Positions 9,233 through 18,255 of a stretch of 64,000 nt of DNA are shown in pieces. The notes under the pieces are model-generated. The model was not told the origin of the DNA and made no database searches. It was given only the letters and a program-made list of their open reading frames with translations. Source of the stretch: Pedobacter changchengzhani (GTDB taxonomy: Bacteria > Bacteroidota > Bacteroidia > Sphingobacteriales > Sphingobacteriaceae). The translations under genes and the position numbers were made by a program. The DNA is taken from NCBI RefSeq assembly GCF_004354365.1, contig NZ_SJCY01000014.1, forward strand, positions 21,638-85,637, written 5' to 3'. How positions within the stretch are numbered: the first letter of the stretch is position 1; each line of letters starts with the position of its first letter.

Positions 9233-9240
9233 TAATTTTG
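9233..9240 (+). promoter_or_regulatory. -7 element upstream of gnd
   Basis: TAATTTTG is an exact TAnnTTTG match 23 bases before the gnd ATG. No clear -33 TTG lies at the right distance. It would drive gnd-zwf-pgl separately from the kinase gene. Confidence 0.4.
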
Positions 9241-9263
9241 GGTGTTACATAATAAAATTAAAA

Positions 9264-10679
9264 ATGGCAAATATTGATTTAAAAAAATATAAATTGGGCA
9301 TGATTGGTTTAGGTACCATGGGCCGTAATTTATTATTAAACATGGCCGATAAAGGCTTTTCTGTTACCGGATATGATAAAGATCTGAAAATGATCACGAA
9401 GTTAGAAGACGAAGGAAAAGACCATAATTTAGAAGGTTTTAGTGATATTAAGAAATTTGTAAGTCAACTGGAAATACCCCGAACTTTAGTTTTATTGGTT
9501 CCCGCTGGACCAATTGTGGATAGTGTAATTGCAGAATTAAAACCGCTTTTAAGCAAAGGAGATATTATTATAGATAGCGGTAATTCGCACTTTACAGATA
9601 CAAACCGCCGTGTGGATGAACTTGAAAAAGAAGGTTTACACTTCTTCGGAATGGGGATTTCTGGCGGAGAGGAAGGCGCACGTTTTGGTCCGAGTATGAT
9701 GCCTGGTGGCGACAAAGAAGCTTACAATGTTGTGAAGGATGTTTTAGAAGCCATTGCAGCGAAAGTTGATAATGATCCTTGTGTAACTTACCTTGGTCCG
9801 GGTGCTTCTGGGCATTTTGTTAAAATGGTACACAATGGTATCGAATATGCCATAATGGAGCTAATTGCAGAGGTTTATGGCATTTTGAAAAATGGATTAG
9901 GGTACAGTAACGAAGAAATTTACAAGGTATTTAAAAAGTGGAACGAAGGTAAATTACAATCTTTCTTACTGGAAATAACTGCAGAAATTTTCTTGTTTAA
10001 AGATACCGAAACGAATACTGATTTGGTAGATCAAATTAAAGACGAAGCACGTTCTAAAGGAACAGGGAAATGGACATCAGAGGTTTCTATGGAACTCCAA
10101 TTGCCAATTCCAACCATAAACGAAGCGGTTGCAAATCGTGATTTATCTAAATTTAAAAGCTTAAGGGTTTCATTAGAAGAAGCATTTGGTAAAAATGAAT
10201 CGAAGATAGATGTTACCATTGATGAACTTGAAGATGCATTTTATTTCTCGATGATTAGCGCTTATGCACAAGGTATGCACTTATTGGTTCAGGCTTCAAA
10301 AGAGTATCAATATAATTTGAATCTACAAGATATAGCAAAAATTTGGAGAGGTGGCTGTATCATCAGAGCTTCGTTTTTGGAAAATATCTATCAAGCGTAC
10401 AATAAAAATAACGATTTGGAGCATCTTTTCGGCGATTCTGATATTCAAGATATTATTAAAAGCCATACCAAAAATACACGTAAAGTAATAGTTGCCTGTG
10501 TTAATGCAGGTGTTGGTATTCCAGCGTTTGCCTCTACCCTTACTTATTTTGATACACTTACCACAGCTAGAATGCCATCTAACTTAATCCAAGCACAGCG
10601 AGATTTCTTTGGTGCACATACTTTCGAGCGAATCGATAAGCCAGGAATTTTTCATGCAGATTGGAATAAATTATCTTAA
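9264..10679 (+). CDS. gnd: 6-phosphogluconate dehydrogenase, decarboxylating
   Basis: This enzyme oxidises 6-phosphogluconate to ribulose-5-phosphate and CO2, making NADPH. The Rossmann motif GLGTMGRNLL is near the N-terminus. The signature FFGMGISGGEEGARFGP and the catalytic HFVKMVHNGIEYA (Lys and His) are intact. At 471 residues it is the normal long form. zwf follows after 23 bases and pgl after that, forming the whole oxidative pentose phosphate branch in one direction. Confidence 0.96.
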   Translation: MANIDLKKYKLGMIGLGTMGRNLLLNMADKGFSVTGYDKDLKMITKLEDEGKDHNLEGFSDIKKFVSQLEIPRTLVLLVPAGPIVDSVIAELKPLLSKGDIIIDSGNSHFTDTNRRVDELEKEGLHFFGMGISGGEEGARFGPSMMPGGDKEAYNVVKDVLEAIAAKVDNDPCVTYLGPGASGHFVKMVHNGIEYAIMELIAEVYGILKNGLGYSNEEIYKVFKKWNEGKLQSFLLEITAEIFLFKDTETNTDLVDQIKDEARSKGTGKWTSEVSMELQLPIPTINEAVANRDLSKFKSLRVSLEEAFGKNESKIDVTIDELEDAFYFSMISAYAQGMHLLVQASKEYQYNLNLQDIAKIWRGGCIIRASFLENIYQAYNKNNDLEHLFGDSDIQDIIKSHTKNTRKVIVACVNAGVGIPAFASTLTYFDTLTTARMPSNLIQAQRDFFGAHTFERIDKPGIFHADWNKLS

Positions 10680-10702
10680 AAAACACATATTAAATAATTA
10701 AA

Positions 10703-12217
10703 ATGAAAACCAAAACCTCATTAAGCCCCACAATATTTGTAATATTTGGTGGTACAGGTGATTTAAATAAAAGAAAATTAGCGCCAGCTTTATATAATTT
10801 ATTTCTAGATGATTACATGCCAGAAAAGTTTGCCATTATTGGTACTGGTAGAACTAAATTTACAGATATCACTTACAAAGAGGAGCTGGAAAATGCAGTA
10901 AATCAATTTTCTCGTACAGGAAAGGTTAAAAAAGATAAATGGGAAGATTTTGGTAATACAATTCACTACTGCCCTACCGACTTTGCCGAACCAAAAACTT
11001 TCGAGCATTTAAAAACTGCAGTAGAGAAATATCAAAAAGAATATGGCCCGGATACACAAGTAATTTATTACTTAGCAGTTGCACCGAATTTTTTCCCGGT
11101 AATTGCAGAATGTTTGCAAAAATACAAACTTGCTCAAAATGAAGACAACAGTCGTATTGTAATTGAAAAACCATTTGGGCACGATTTAGACTCTGCAAAA
11201 GCGCTAAATAAGCTTTTGAGCACTATTTTTACGGAGAAGCAAATTTACCGCATAGATCATTATTTGGGTAAAGAAACTGTGCAGAATATGATGGCTTTTC
11301 GTTTTGCCAATGCACTTTTCGAACCCTTGTGGAATCGCTCATACATAGATCACGTACAAATATCGGTTACCGAACAGTTGGGCGTTGAAGAACGCGGTGG
11401 CTATTATGAAGGTGCAGGCGCATTACGAGATATGGTGCAAAACCATTTATTGCAATTGCTTTGTTTAATTGGTATGGAAGCGCCGATTAGCTTTGATGCA
11501 GATGAAATACGCAATAGAAAAGTAGAAGTTTTAAGAGCAATGCGCCCTTTTACTGCCGAGGATATCCGTTTTAACACTGTTAGAGGTCAGTATGGAAAAG
11601 GTTGGGTAGAAGGTAAAGAAGTGCCGGGCTATCGCCAAGAAGACAGTGTTGATCCACATTCAAATACCGAAACATTCGCTGCAGCTAAATTTCATATCGA
11701 TAACTGGAGATGGCAAGGAATTCCATTCTATTTGAGAACAGGAAAGCGTTTGAACCAAACATCATCGTTAATCACCATTCAGTTTAGAGATGTACCGCAT
11801 CAAATCTTTTCATCTACAGTAACCGAAAACTGGCAGCAAAATCGTTTAGTAATCAGCATACAGCCCGAAATGAGTATCCGTATGCAGGTGCAGGCAAAAC
11901 GCCCAGGTTTGGATATGGTTTTAAATCCGGTTGATATGGTTTTCGATTACAAAGGAACCTACGAAAACGATACCCCAGAGGCTTACGAAACTTTGTTATT
12001 GGATGCCATGATGGGCGATCAAACGTTATTTATGCGAGGCGATCAAGTAGAGACGGCTTGGGAGTTGGTTATGCCTATTCTTAATTCTTGGGAAAATAAG
12101 AAATCAATCAATTTTCCTAATTACCCTGCTGACAGTTGGGGTCCAGAAGAAGCCGAAGCACTTATCGCTCGAGACGGTTTCCATTGGTTTAATCTGCCTT
12201 TAAATAGCAAAGAATAA
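10703..12217 (+). CDS. zwf: Glucose-6-phosphate 1-dehydrogenase
   Basis: This is the first enzyme of the oxidative pentose phosphate pathway. The nucleotide-binding motif FGGTGDLNKRKL is at the N-terminus, and the active-site signature RIDHYLGKE contains the catalytic histidine. The length, 504 residues, is typical. It lies between gnd and pgl. A small hairpin (TTGGTT/AACCAA at 12251-12265) without a T-run lies in the 91-base gap before pgl and may tune relative expression. Confidence 0.96.
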   Translation: MKTKTSLSPTIFVIFGGTGDLNKRKLAPALYNLFLDDYMPEKFAIIGTGRTKFTDITYKEELENAVNQFSRTGKVKKDKWEDFGNTIHYCPTDFAEPKTFEHLKTAVEKYQKEYGPDTQVIYYLAVAPNFFPVIAECLQKYKLAQNEDNSRIVIEKPFGHDLDSAKALNKLLSTIFTEKQIYRIDHYLGKETVQNMMAFRFANALFEPLWNRSYIDHVQISVTEQLGVEERGGYYEGAGALRDMVQNHLLQLLCLIGMEAPISFDADEIRNRKVEVLRAMRPFTAEDIRFNTVRGQYGKGWVEGKEVPGYRQEDSVDPHSNTETFAAAKFHIDNWRWQGIPFYLRTGKRLNQTSSLITIQFRDVPHQIFSSTVTENWQQNRLVISIQPEMSIRMQVQAKRPGLDMVLNPVDMVFDYKGTYENDTPEAYETLLLDAMMGDQTLFMRGDQVETAWELVMPILNSWENKKSINFPNYPADSWGPEEAEALIARDGFHWFNLPLNSKE

Positions 12218-12308
12218 TATAAAAAAAATCATTGGTCGTTTGTCTGTAAATTGGTTAAAAACCAACATACAAAAAACGAATGACGATTAACGCATAACCA
12301 CAAAAAAA

Positions 12309-13034
12309 ATGAACTTACTCATATATAAAACACAAGAAGAATTAAATCAAGATCTAGCAGATTACATCATTAAAGTTGCTGAATTTTCTATTGAAGAGAA
12401 CGATCGATTCAATTTCGTCCTTACAGGAGGCAGTTCGCCTAAAGAATTGTACAAAACTTTATCGAGCGAGTGTAAAGACCGTATTGATTGGGAAAAAGTT
12501 TATTTCTTTTTTGGTGATGAACGTAACGTTCCAGCAAATGATAAGGATTATAACGGTTTAATGGCTAAGCAAACGTTATTCGATCCTTTAGGAACTGCGG
12601 AAGATCATATTTTTTATGTAAACACAAGTTTACCGCCCGAAGAGGCTGCGAAAGCCTATAAAGCCTCAATTGATGCGCATTTTAATAATGAAGAAATTAT
12701 TTTCGATTTCATATTATTAGGTATGGGCGACGATGCACATACAGCATCGATTTTTCCGCATACAACATTGGTTGGTGCTAAAGAAGAAACGGTGTTGTCG
12801 GTTTATGTAGAAAAGTTAAAAACTTACCGAATTAGTTTAACAGCACCGCTAATTAATCAGGCCGATAATGTAGCTTTTTTAGTTTTTGGAGAGAATAAAG
12901 CCGAAGCCATTAAAAATGTAATTGGGAATGAAACTAAAGATTTCGACACCTATCCATCGCAGTTAATTGATCCGATTGATGGTAAATTAACTTGGTTTGT
13001 AGATGAAAAAGCAGTCGCGTTGCTACAAGATTAA
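12309..13034 (+). CDS. pgl: 6-phosphogluconolactonase (DevB/SOL type)
   Basis: This enzyme hydrolyses 6-phosphoglucono-lactone, the step between Zwf and Gnd. The family motifs LTGGSSPKELY and FFGDERNVP are clear, as is GMGDDAHTASIFP. It is 241 residues long, the normal size. The stop codon overlaps by one base the start codon of the frameshifted DUF5655-like reading frame, and a terminator begins 41 bases after the stop. Confidence 0.95.
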   Translation: MNLLIYKTQEELNQDLADYIIKVAEFSIEENDRFNFVLTGGSSPKELYKTLSSECKDRIDWEKVYFFFGDERNVPANDKDYNGLMAKQTLFDPLGTAEDHIFYVNTSLPPEEAAKAYKASIDAHFNNEEIIFDFILLGMGDDAHTASIFPHTTLVGAKEETVLSVYVEKLKTYRISLTAPLINQADNVAFLVFGENKAEAIKNVIGNETKDFDTYPSQLIDPIDGKLTWFVDEKAVALLQD

Positions 13035-13391
13035 TGATCGAGTTCAATAGCGAGCTGTCGAATTTTTTAAATGGAAAAACGGAACACACTTTACGGTTGT
13101 TCCGTTTTTTTGTTGCAGAATTTGAAAAGATTTCTCTCATAGAAATTCGTGTAACAAAAACGATGATTGCATTAAAGGGTAATGGTAATGAAATTTATAT
13201 TACGCAATTAGGCAAAAACTTTGTTCATATCGTGTTTCCCTTTAACCAAAGGTTTGATGATAATTTTTGGTTTAGAAAAAATTGCCCAAGTGCCCATTAC
13301 GCAACAATTTAACCACCATCTTAGAATTTATAATGAAGAAGATGTAAATGAGGAGGTTAAAACATTTATGAACATGCGTCATTCCGGTTGA
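13034..13391 (+). pseudogene. DUF5655-like gene broken by a frameshift
   Basis: The frame starting at 13034 gives 92 residues and stops at 13312. After the six-A run at 13276-13281 the +1 frame continues with RKIAQVPITQQFNHHLRI and NEEDVNEEVKTFM, ending at 13391. Joined, the two frames look like one complete ~118-residue DUF5655-type domain (GKTEHTLRLF, the IRVTKTMIA strand, HHLRI...EDVNEEVK). So this is either a real one-base indel or a homopolymer sequencing error. The start overlaps the pgl stop (taATG), suggesting it was the last gene of that operon. Function of the family is unknown. Confidence 0.55.
13075..13110 (+). terminator. Terminator-like hairpin after pgl
   Basis: AAAAACGGAACA pairs with TGTTCCGTTTTT around an 11-base loop and is followed by a T-run. 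It has the form of a rho-independent terminator for gnd-zwf-pgl, yet it lies inside the DUF5655-like reading frame, so it would limit expression of that gene. Confidence 0.65.
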
Positions 13392-13486
13392 AAACATGCC
13401 TTAAATTTATTAATTTGTAATTACAACTTATACGACTAATCCACAGTCCGCAAACCAACGTATATCAACACAAATCGAAAAAATAA

Positions 13487-13954
13487 ATGTTGGGTATAAA
13501 AATAACCGAGGCCGAAATTGTAGCATGGAAATCTCGAAATGGAATGAATATTTTAAGAATTTGCTTAGGTATAATATTCGTATGGTTCGGCGTATTAAAG
13601 TTTTTTCACGGAATAAGCTCGGCTGAGGAAATAGCAGGCAGAACAATTTTAAAATTAACCTTCGGATTGATAACGCCAACTTTTTCGATGCCGTTACTAG
13701 CAGTTTGGGAGTGTATTATTGGCATAGGTTTAATAACTAAGGCATGGTTGCGACTAACCTTAGTTTTACTTTATATGCAAATGGCAGGTACGTTTCTTCC
13801 CTTGGTATTTTTTCCGCACGAAACATTTAACCATTCTTTATTTGTACCAACTTTGCTTGGTCAATATATTATTAAGAACCTTGTGCTTATTTCGGGCGGG
13901 ATAGTAATTGGCGCTACGTTAAGTGGACATAAAGTAAACGAAAAACGGGTTTAA
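13487..13954 (+). CDS. DoxX-like four-helix membrane protein
   Basis: A 155-residue inner-membrane protein with four hydrophobic segments. FVWFGVLKFF in helix 1, the WECIIGIGLI segment of helix 2, the TFLPLVFFP loop and GQYIIKNLVLISGG in helix 4 match the DoxX/DUF417-type family found widely in Bacteroidota. The molecular role of this branch is unknown. It converges with ppx, leaving only 19 bases between the stop codons. Confidence 0.75.
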   Translation: MLGIKITEAEIVAWKSRNGMNILRICLGIIFVWFGVLKFFHGISSAEEIAGRTILKLTFGLITPTFSMPLLAVWECIIGIGLITKAWLRLTLVLLYMQMAGTFLPLVFFPHETFNHSLFVPTLLGQYIIKNLVLISGGIVIGATLSGHKVNEKRV

Positions 13955-13973
13955 CTTATCCATTTTCGGTCTA

Positions 13974-14867
13974 TCACACCTTAGTTTTTTCTAAATTTTC
14001 TTCTATCAAAACTTTAATCAATCCATCGGCCATACCAACTTTGGGTACATAAATTTCGTCAATTTCTGCCCACTTCATTAACGTTAAATATATTTCGCAA
14101 GCTGGAATAATTACGTCTGCCCTATCGGGATTTAGGCCTAAAATTTCGATTCTATCTTTTAAAGAAAAATCGCTTAACTTTTTATAAATGGAACTTAATT
14201 TTTGGATAGATAATGGTGCACTGTCTTTTTCATCGGCCATTCTAAACAACTTATTAATATTACCTCCAGTACCAATACCCGCCAACTTTTTATAATGATC
14301 TGTATTTTCTTGCACCCAAGCCTTCATTTCATCCCAAGTTTCTTGCTTATCTTGATGATCTAACATCCTGATGGTACCAATATTAAACGATTTGGATGCG
14401 GTTAAACTTCCTTTTACAAAAACAGAAAGTTCGGTGCTTCCGCCACCAACATCAATATACAAATATGTTTTATTTTGGTCTAAATCTTTTTCAACGTGGT
14501 TGGCATAAATTATATCCGCTTCTCGCTGCCCTGCAATAATTTCGAGGTTAATATCGGCTTGCTTTTTAATTAGCTTAACAATATCGTTACCATTTTTGGC
14601 CTCACGCATGGCCGAAGTTGCACAAGCCAAATATTCGGTAACGCCGTAAACATCCATTAGCTTTTTAAATGCAAGCATCGTGTTTACTAAATCGGTAGTT
14701 TTCTTAGCAGAAATGATTTGATTTAAAAATGCATCATCTCCCAAACGTAACGGAACCCTGATGAGGGTATTTTTTTTATACTTATAACCGTCTTTACTTT
14801 TACTTATATCTGCAATTAGCAAACGTATTGCGTTCGATCCTATATCTATCGCTGCATATCTCAACAT
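13974..14867 (-). CDS. ppx: Exopolyphosphatase / Ppx-GppA phosphatase
   Basis: This ASKHA-fold hydrolase is expected to release phosphate from polyphosphate ends or hydrolyse pppGpp. The N-terminal AAIDIGSNAIRLLIADI is the family signature, and YIDVGGGSTELSVF is the second phosphate-binding loop. At 297 residues it is the short form without the C-terminal HD-like domain. Its start codon lies one base after the ppk1 stop, so both are co-transcribed. Which substrate dominates cannot be told from sequence, but the ppk1 partner favours polyphosphate. Confidence 0.9.
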   Translation of the reverse strand: MLRYAAIDIGSNAIRLLIADISKSKDGYKYKKNTLIRVPLRLGDDAFLNQIISAKKTTDLVNTMLAFKKLMDVYGVTEYLACATSAMREAKNGNDIVKLIKKQADINLEIIAGQREADIIYANHVEKDLDQNKTYLYIDVGGGSTELSVFVKGSLTASKSFNIGTIRMLDHQDKQETWDEMKAWVQENTDHYKKLAGIGTGGNINKLFRMADEKDSAPLSIQKLSSIYKKLSDFSLKDRIEILGLNPDRADVIIPACEIYLTLMKWAEIDEIYVPKVGMADGLIKVLIEENLEKTKV

Positions 14868-14868
14868 G

Positions 14869-16926
14869 TTATTGGTGCTTGGTTTTTAAATAATTATAAA
14901 TTGCCACTTGTGCCCTAGTCTTTTTCACCAATCTGTTTTTATGGTATTTATTGTTATTTAGGATATTTATTTCTCGTGATTTGGTGTTATCCTGCAACTG
15001 TATATCAATAATATCCAATATTTCTTGTTTTACGTCGGCCTCTAAAATAGGAAAGCCAACTTCAACCCGGTGTTCAAAATTTCGGCTCATTAAATCGGCA
15101 GATGATAAGTACATGTCGTTTTTACCATTGTTGCCAAAGATATAAATGCGAGCGTGTTCTAAAAATTTATCAATAATACTAATTACCGTAATGTTTTCGC
15201 TAAAGCCTTTTACGCCCGGTACCAAACAACAAATCCCTCTAATAATAAGTTTAATTTTTACGCCAGCGTTACTTGCTTGGTAAAGTTTTTCAATAATACC
15301 TTCATCCGCCAGGCTATTCACTTTTAACAAAATGTAGGCAATTTTCCCTTGTTTGGCATTTCTAATTTCTCGATTAATAAAATTATAAAGCTTACTTCGG
15401 CTTTCTAATGGCGAAACTATTAAATACTTAAATCCCTTCGTTACCGTACGCTTGGTTAGCGCATCAAAAAGTTTAACTAAATCGCCCGTAATTTCTTTGC
15501 GTGCGGTAAAAAGGCTATGGTCGCAATATAATCCAGCAGTTTTTTCATTAAAATTTCCCGTGGCTAAATTGGCGTAATAAACTGGTTTTTCTTTCTCTAT
15601 TCTTTTAATTAAGCAAATTTTAGAATGAACTTTGTAGTCTGTTAGCCCGTAACTCACTTTTACGCCTTCTTCCAACAACCTGCTCGTCCAATAAATATTG
15701 GCCTGTTCATCAAACCTAGCTTTCAACTCTACCAAAACAGAAACACTTTTACCGTTTTTAGCGGCGTTAATTAAAGCGTTAATAACCTTAGAATCTTCAG
15801 CCAAACGGTATAAAGTAATTTGTATTTCCGTAACTTTTGGATCTATCGCAGCCTCACGCAGGAAAAGAATTATATAATCATACGATTGATAAGGCAAGTT
15901 TACCAAATAATCCTTTTGGGCTACCTTGGCAAAAATACTTTGCGTTCGATGCAAGCCAAAAACTTTTAAGGGCACGTTTGGCACGTACTCCAACTCTTTG
16001 CCACCCACGTTTGGAAAGGCAATAAAATCGCCAAATTTATGGTATCTATTGCCCGGAATTAAGCTCTCTACCTCCAACTTTAATTTATTAACTAAAACAG
16101 TCAACATATTTAGCGGAATGGCAGAATCGTAAAGCAAGCGCATCGGTTTTCCTTTTTTGCGTTTCTCAATACTACTTTTTAACTCATCAATAAATTTATC
16201 GCTAATACTATTATCAATGTCCAACTCCGCATCTCTTGTTAGCTGTATGGAGTACGCCTCTAAACTATCATAAGTAAAAATATAGAAGATATCGTTTAAA
16301 CAATACCTAACAATGTCTTCAGCCAAAATGATAAACTTTAATCCGTTAGTTTCTGGTAAAACTAAAAACCTCGATAATTTAGGTGGCATTTCAATTAATG
16401 CGTATCGATCTTTTACTTTAGAATCGTTTTTTGATAATTTAACAAAGAAGTAAAGATACCGATCCTTAAGTTCTGGAAAAGGTTTATCCATATCAATCAT
16501 AATCGGCACTAAATTGGATAAAATTTTATCCCTAAAATGATTTCTAACAAACTCTCCCCTGCTTACATTTAACTGCGTATCATTTAGTATGAAAATACGA
16601 TTTTGAGCAAGTTCATTAATTAACGTGGCTTGAAAAAGTTTATCAAATCGCTTTTCCTGTTTAACAACGATATTTTTGATCTCATTTAGGATTTTTTTAG
16701 GATTATAACCCAAAAGGGCTTTTGCCTTATCGTTTAAATTGCTTAAACGGGTTAACGTTGCCACCCTAACACGGTAAAATTCTTCAAGATTGGAAGAAAA
16801 AATCGATAAAAATTTAATCCGCTCGATAAGCGGAACAGTTTCATCTGAAGCTTCTTGCAAAACGCGCTCATTAAAATATAACCAACTGATTTCTCGGTTT
16901 ACAAAAGGAATTTTTTTCTTATCCAT
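14869..16926 (-). CDS. ppk1: Polyphosphate kinase 1
   Basis: This enzyme reversibly polymerises the ATP gamma-phosphate into polyphosphate. It has 685 residues with the N, head, C1 and C2 domain order of PPK1. The N-terminus shows NREISWLYFNERVL. The autophosphorylated histidine is H434 in DYKVHSKICL, and the second catalytic histidine is H591 in FLEHARIYIF; the spacing matches E. coli PPK1. It is the first gene of the ppk1-ppx operon. Confidence 0.96.
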   Translation of the reverse strand: MDKKKIPFVNREISWLYFNERVLQEASDETVPLIERIKFLSIFSSNLEEFYRVRVATLTRLSNLNDKAKALLGYNPKKILNEIKNIVVKQEKRFDKLFQATLINELAQNRIFILNDTQLNVSRGEFVRNHFRDKILSNLVPIMIDMDKPFPELKDRYLYFFVKLSKNDSKVKDRYALIEMPPKLSRFLVLPETNGLKFIILAEDIVRYCLNDIFYIFTYDSLEAYSIQLTRDAELDIDNSISDKFIDELKSSIEKRKKGKPMRLLYDSAIPLNMLTVLVNKLKLEVESLIPGNRYHKFGDFIAFPNVGGKELEYVPNVPLKVFGLHRTQSIFAKVAQKDYLVNLPYQSYDYIILFLREAAIDPKVTEIQITLYRLAEDSKVINALINAAKNGKSVSVLVELKARFDEQANIYWTSRLLEEGVKVSYGLTDYKVHSKICLIKRIEKEKPVYYANLATGNFNEKTAGLYCDHSLFTARKEITGDLVKLFDALTKRTVTKGFKYLIVSPLESRSKLYNFINREIRNAKQGKIAYILLKVNSLADEGIIEKLYQASNAGVKIKLIIRGICCLVPGVKGFSENITVISIIDKFLEHARIYIFGNNGKNDMYLSSADLMSRNFEHRVEVGFPILEADVKQEILDIIDIQLQDNTKSREINILNNNKYHKNRLVKKTRAQVAIYNYLKTKHQ

Positions 16927-17008
16927 TAAAAATAACGCTTAACTCTAAATTTAGTTCAAAGCAACATAATTATAAGTTAAATTAATGTTAATCTTTTCAT
17001 CGTTCAAT

Positions 17009-17629
17009 CTATTTTTTTTCTGCTGGTTTTACCGTCTTCTTCGCTACTGGTTTAGCTGTAGCAACCACAGGCACTTTTTTTACAGCCAAAGTTGCAACTT
17101 TTTTTACTGGCGCAACGCGTTTCGCTACATCAACTTTTTTGGCAACAGCTGGTTTGGTTACATTTTCTACCTTTTTAACAACTTCTTTCGCTGTTTTTTG
17201 TACAGTTTTAACTGGTTTTGAAATTGCCTTTACCACTTTTTTCTCTGATGCAATGGCGCCAACTTTTACGCTTTGTACAACAGGTTTAGCTTTAGCAACA
17301 GCCTTTTTTACCACTTTTTTAACTTTCTTTTCGGCTTTAGTAACTGGTTTTTTTATGGCCACTTTCTTTACATCCTTCTTTACATCATTTTTCGACTTTT
17401 TTAAATCGTCTACTTTATTATCGACAGCATTTTTAACATTTTTAAACTGTTTCGATAACTTTAAAGCCACCATTTTACCTACATTTGCAATGTCTTCACC
17501 AATAGTTTCAACATCGTGACCTAAGTTTTTTACTACGGCTAAAAACTGTTCGGTTAAAGTTTTTTCGAGTTGTTTTTTAACAGCTTTTTTAACAGCTTTT
17601 TTTGTCGATTTTGTTTTTGTGGATTTCAT
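17009..17629 (-). CDS. Lys/Ala/Val-rich histone H1-like protein
   Basis: A 206-residue, very basic, low-complexity protein. The first ~25 residues are Lys/Thr-rich, residues about 26-70 form a predicted amphipathic helix region (LTEQFLAVVKNLGHDVETIG), and the rest is built of repeated KKAVAK, KKVVKKA and KKPV-type motifs like the C-tails of eukaryotic H1 and bacterial AlgP/Hc-type proteins. It likely binds DNA or another polyanion; the adjacent polyphosphate operon makes polyphosphate a possible ligand, though this is inference. It is transcribed from its own start, 83 bases upstream of ppk1 in the same direction. Confidence 0.65.
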   Translation of the reverse strand: MKSTKTKSTKKAVKKAVKKQLEKTLTEQFLAVVKNLGHDVETIGEDIANVGKMVALKLSKQFKNVKNAVDNKVDDLKKSKNDVKKDVKKVAIKKPVTKAEKKVKKVVKKAVAKAKPVVQSVKVGAIASEKKVVKAISKPVKTVQKTAKEVVKKVENVTKPAVAKKVDVAKRVAPVKKVATLAVKKVPVVATAKPVAKKTVKPAEKK

Positions 17630-17704
17630 AATATTTTTCGTTTTTTTGTAAAGTAGATCAATAACTAAATCTACGTATTAATTTAATTTTTTAAAGCCAA
17701 AACC

Positions 17705-18196
17705 ATGCCTTCTTTTGATATTGTAAGTAAAGTAGATGCTCAAACTCTTGATAATGCAATTAATAACGCTAAAAAAGAGATATTAAATCGTTACGATTTT
17801 AATTCGTCTAAAAGTACAGTCGAATTGGATAAAAAAACGAACATGATTACCATCGTTACTGAGGATGATATGCGCTTAAAAGCGATTGAAGATTCCATCA
17901 TTTCTAGAATGATGAAGCAAGGTTTGGATTCGAAAAGTTTAGATTTTAGAAAAGAACAACAAGCCTCTGGTAATATGATTCGTAAAGAAATTAGTATTAA
18001 AGAAGGCTTGGACAAAGAAGCTGCTAAAAAAGTTGTCGCCAAAATTAAGGCAAGTAACCTAAAAGTGCAAGCCTCTATAATGGACGATCAAGTAAGGGTA
18101 ACAGCCAAAAAGATTGACGATTTGCAAGCGGTAATGAGCCTTTGTAGAGGAGAAAATTTTGAGCAACCTTTACAGTTTATTAATATGAGAAATTAA
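17705..18196 (+). CDS. yajQ: YajQ-family nucleotide-binding protein
   Basis: This 163-residue protein matches the YajQ/UPF0234 family throughout: N-terminal MPSFDIVSKVDAQTLDNAI, the ILNRYDF motif and the C-terminal DDLQAVM region. Family members bind c-di-GMP or nucleotides, and some act as transcriptional co-regulators. It is a single gene with the histone-like gene divergent upstream and prmC convergent downstream. Confidence 0.93.
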   Translation: MPSFDIVSKVDAQTLDNAINNAKKEILNRYDFNSSKSTVELDKKTNMITIVTEDDMRLKAIEDSIISRMMKQGLDSKSLDFRKEQQASGNMIRKEISIKEGLDKEAAKKVVAKIKASNLKVQASIMDDQVRVTAKKIDDLQAVMSLCRGENFEQPLQFINMRN

Positions 18197-18255
18197 TTGT
18201 TTTGAGCTCAGTATTATGGGTTGTAGGTTAGTTTAGAAAAAAACCGAACTACGAA

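Noticed and set aside
12251..12265. Terminator between zwf and pgl
   Set aside because: The 6-bp stem has no T-run behind it, so it is too weak to be called a terminator.
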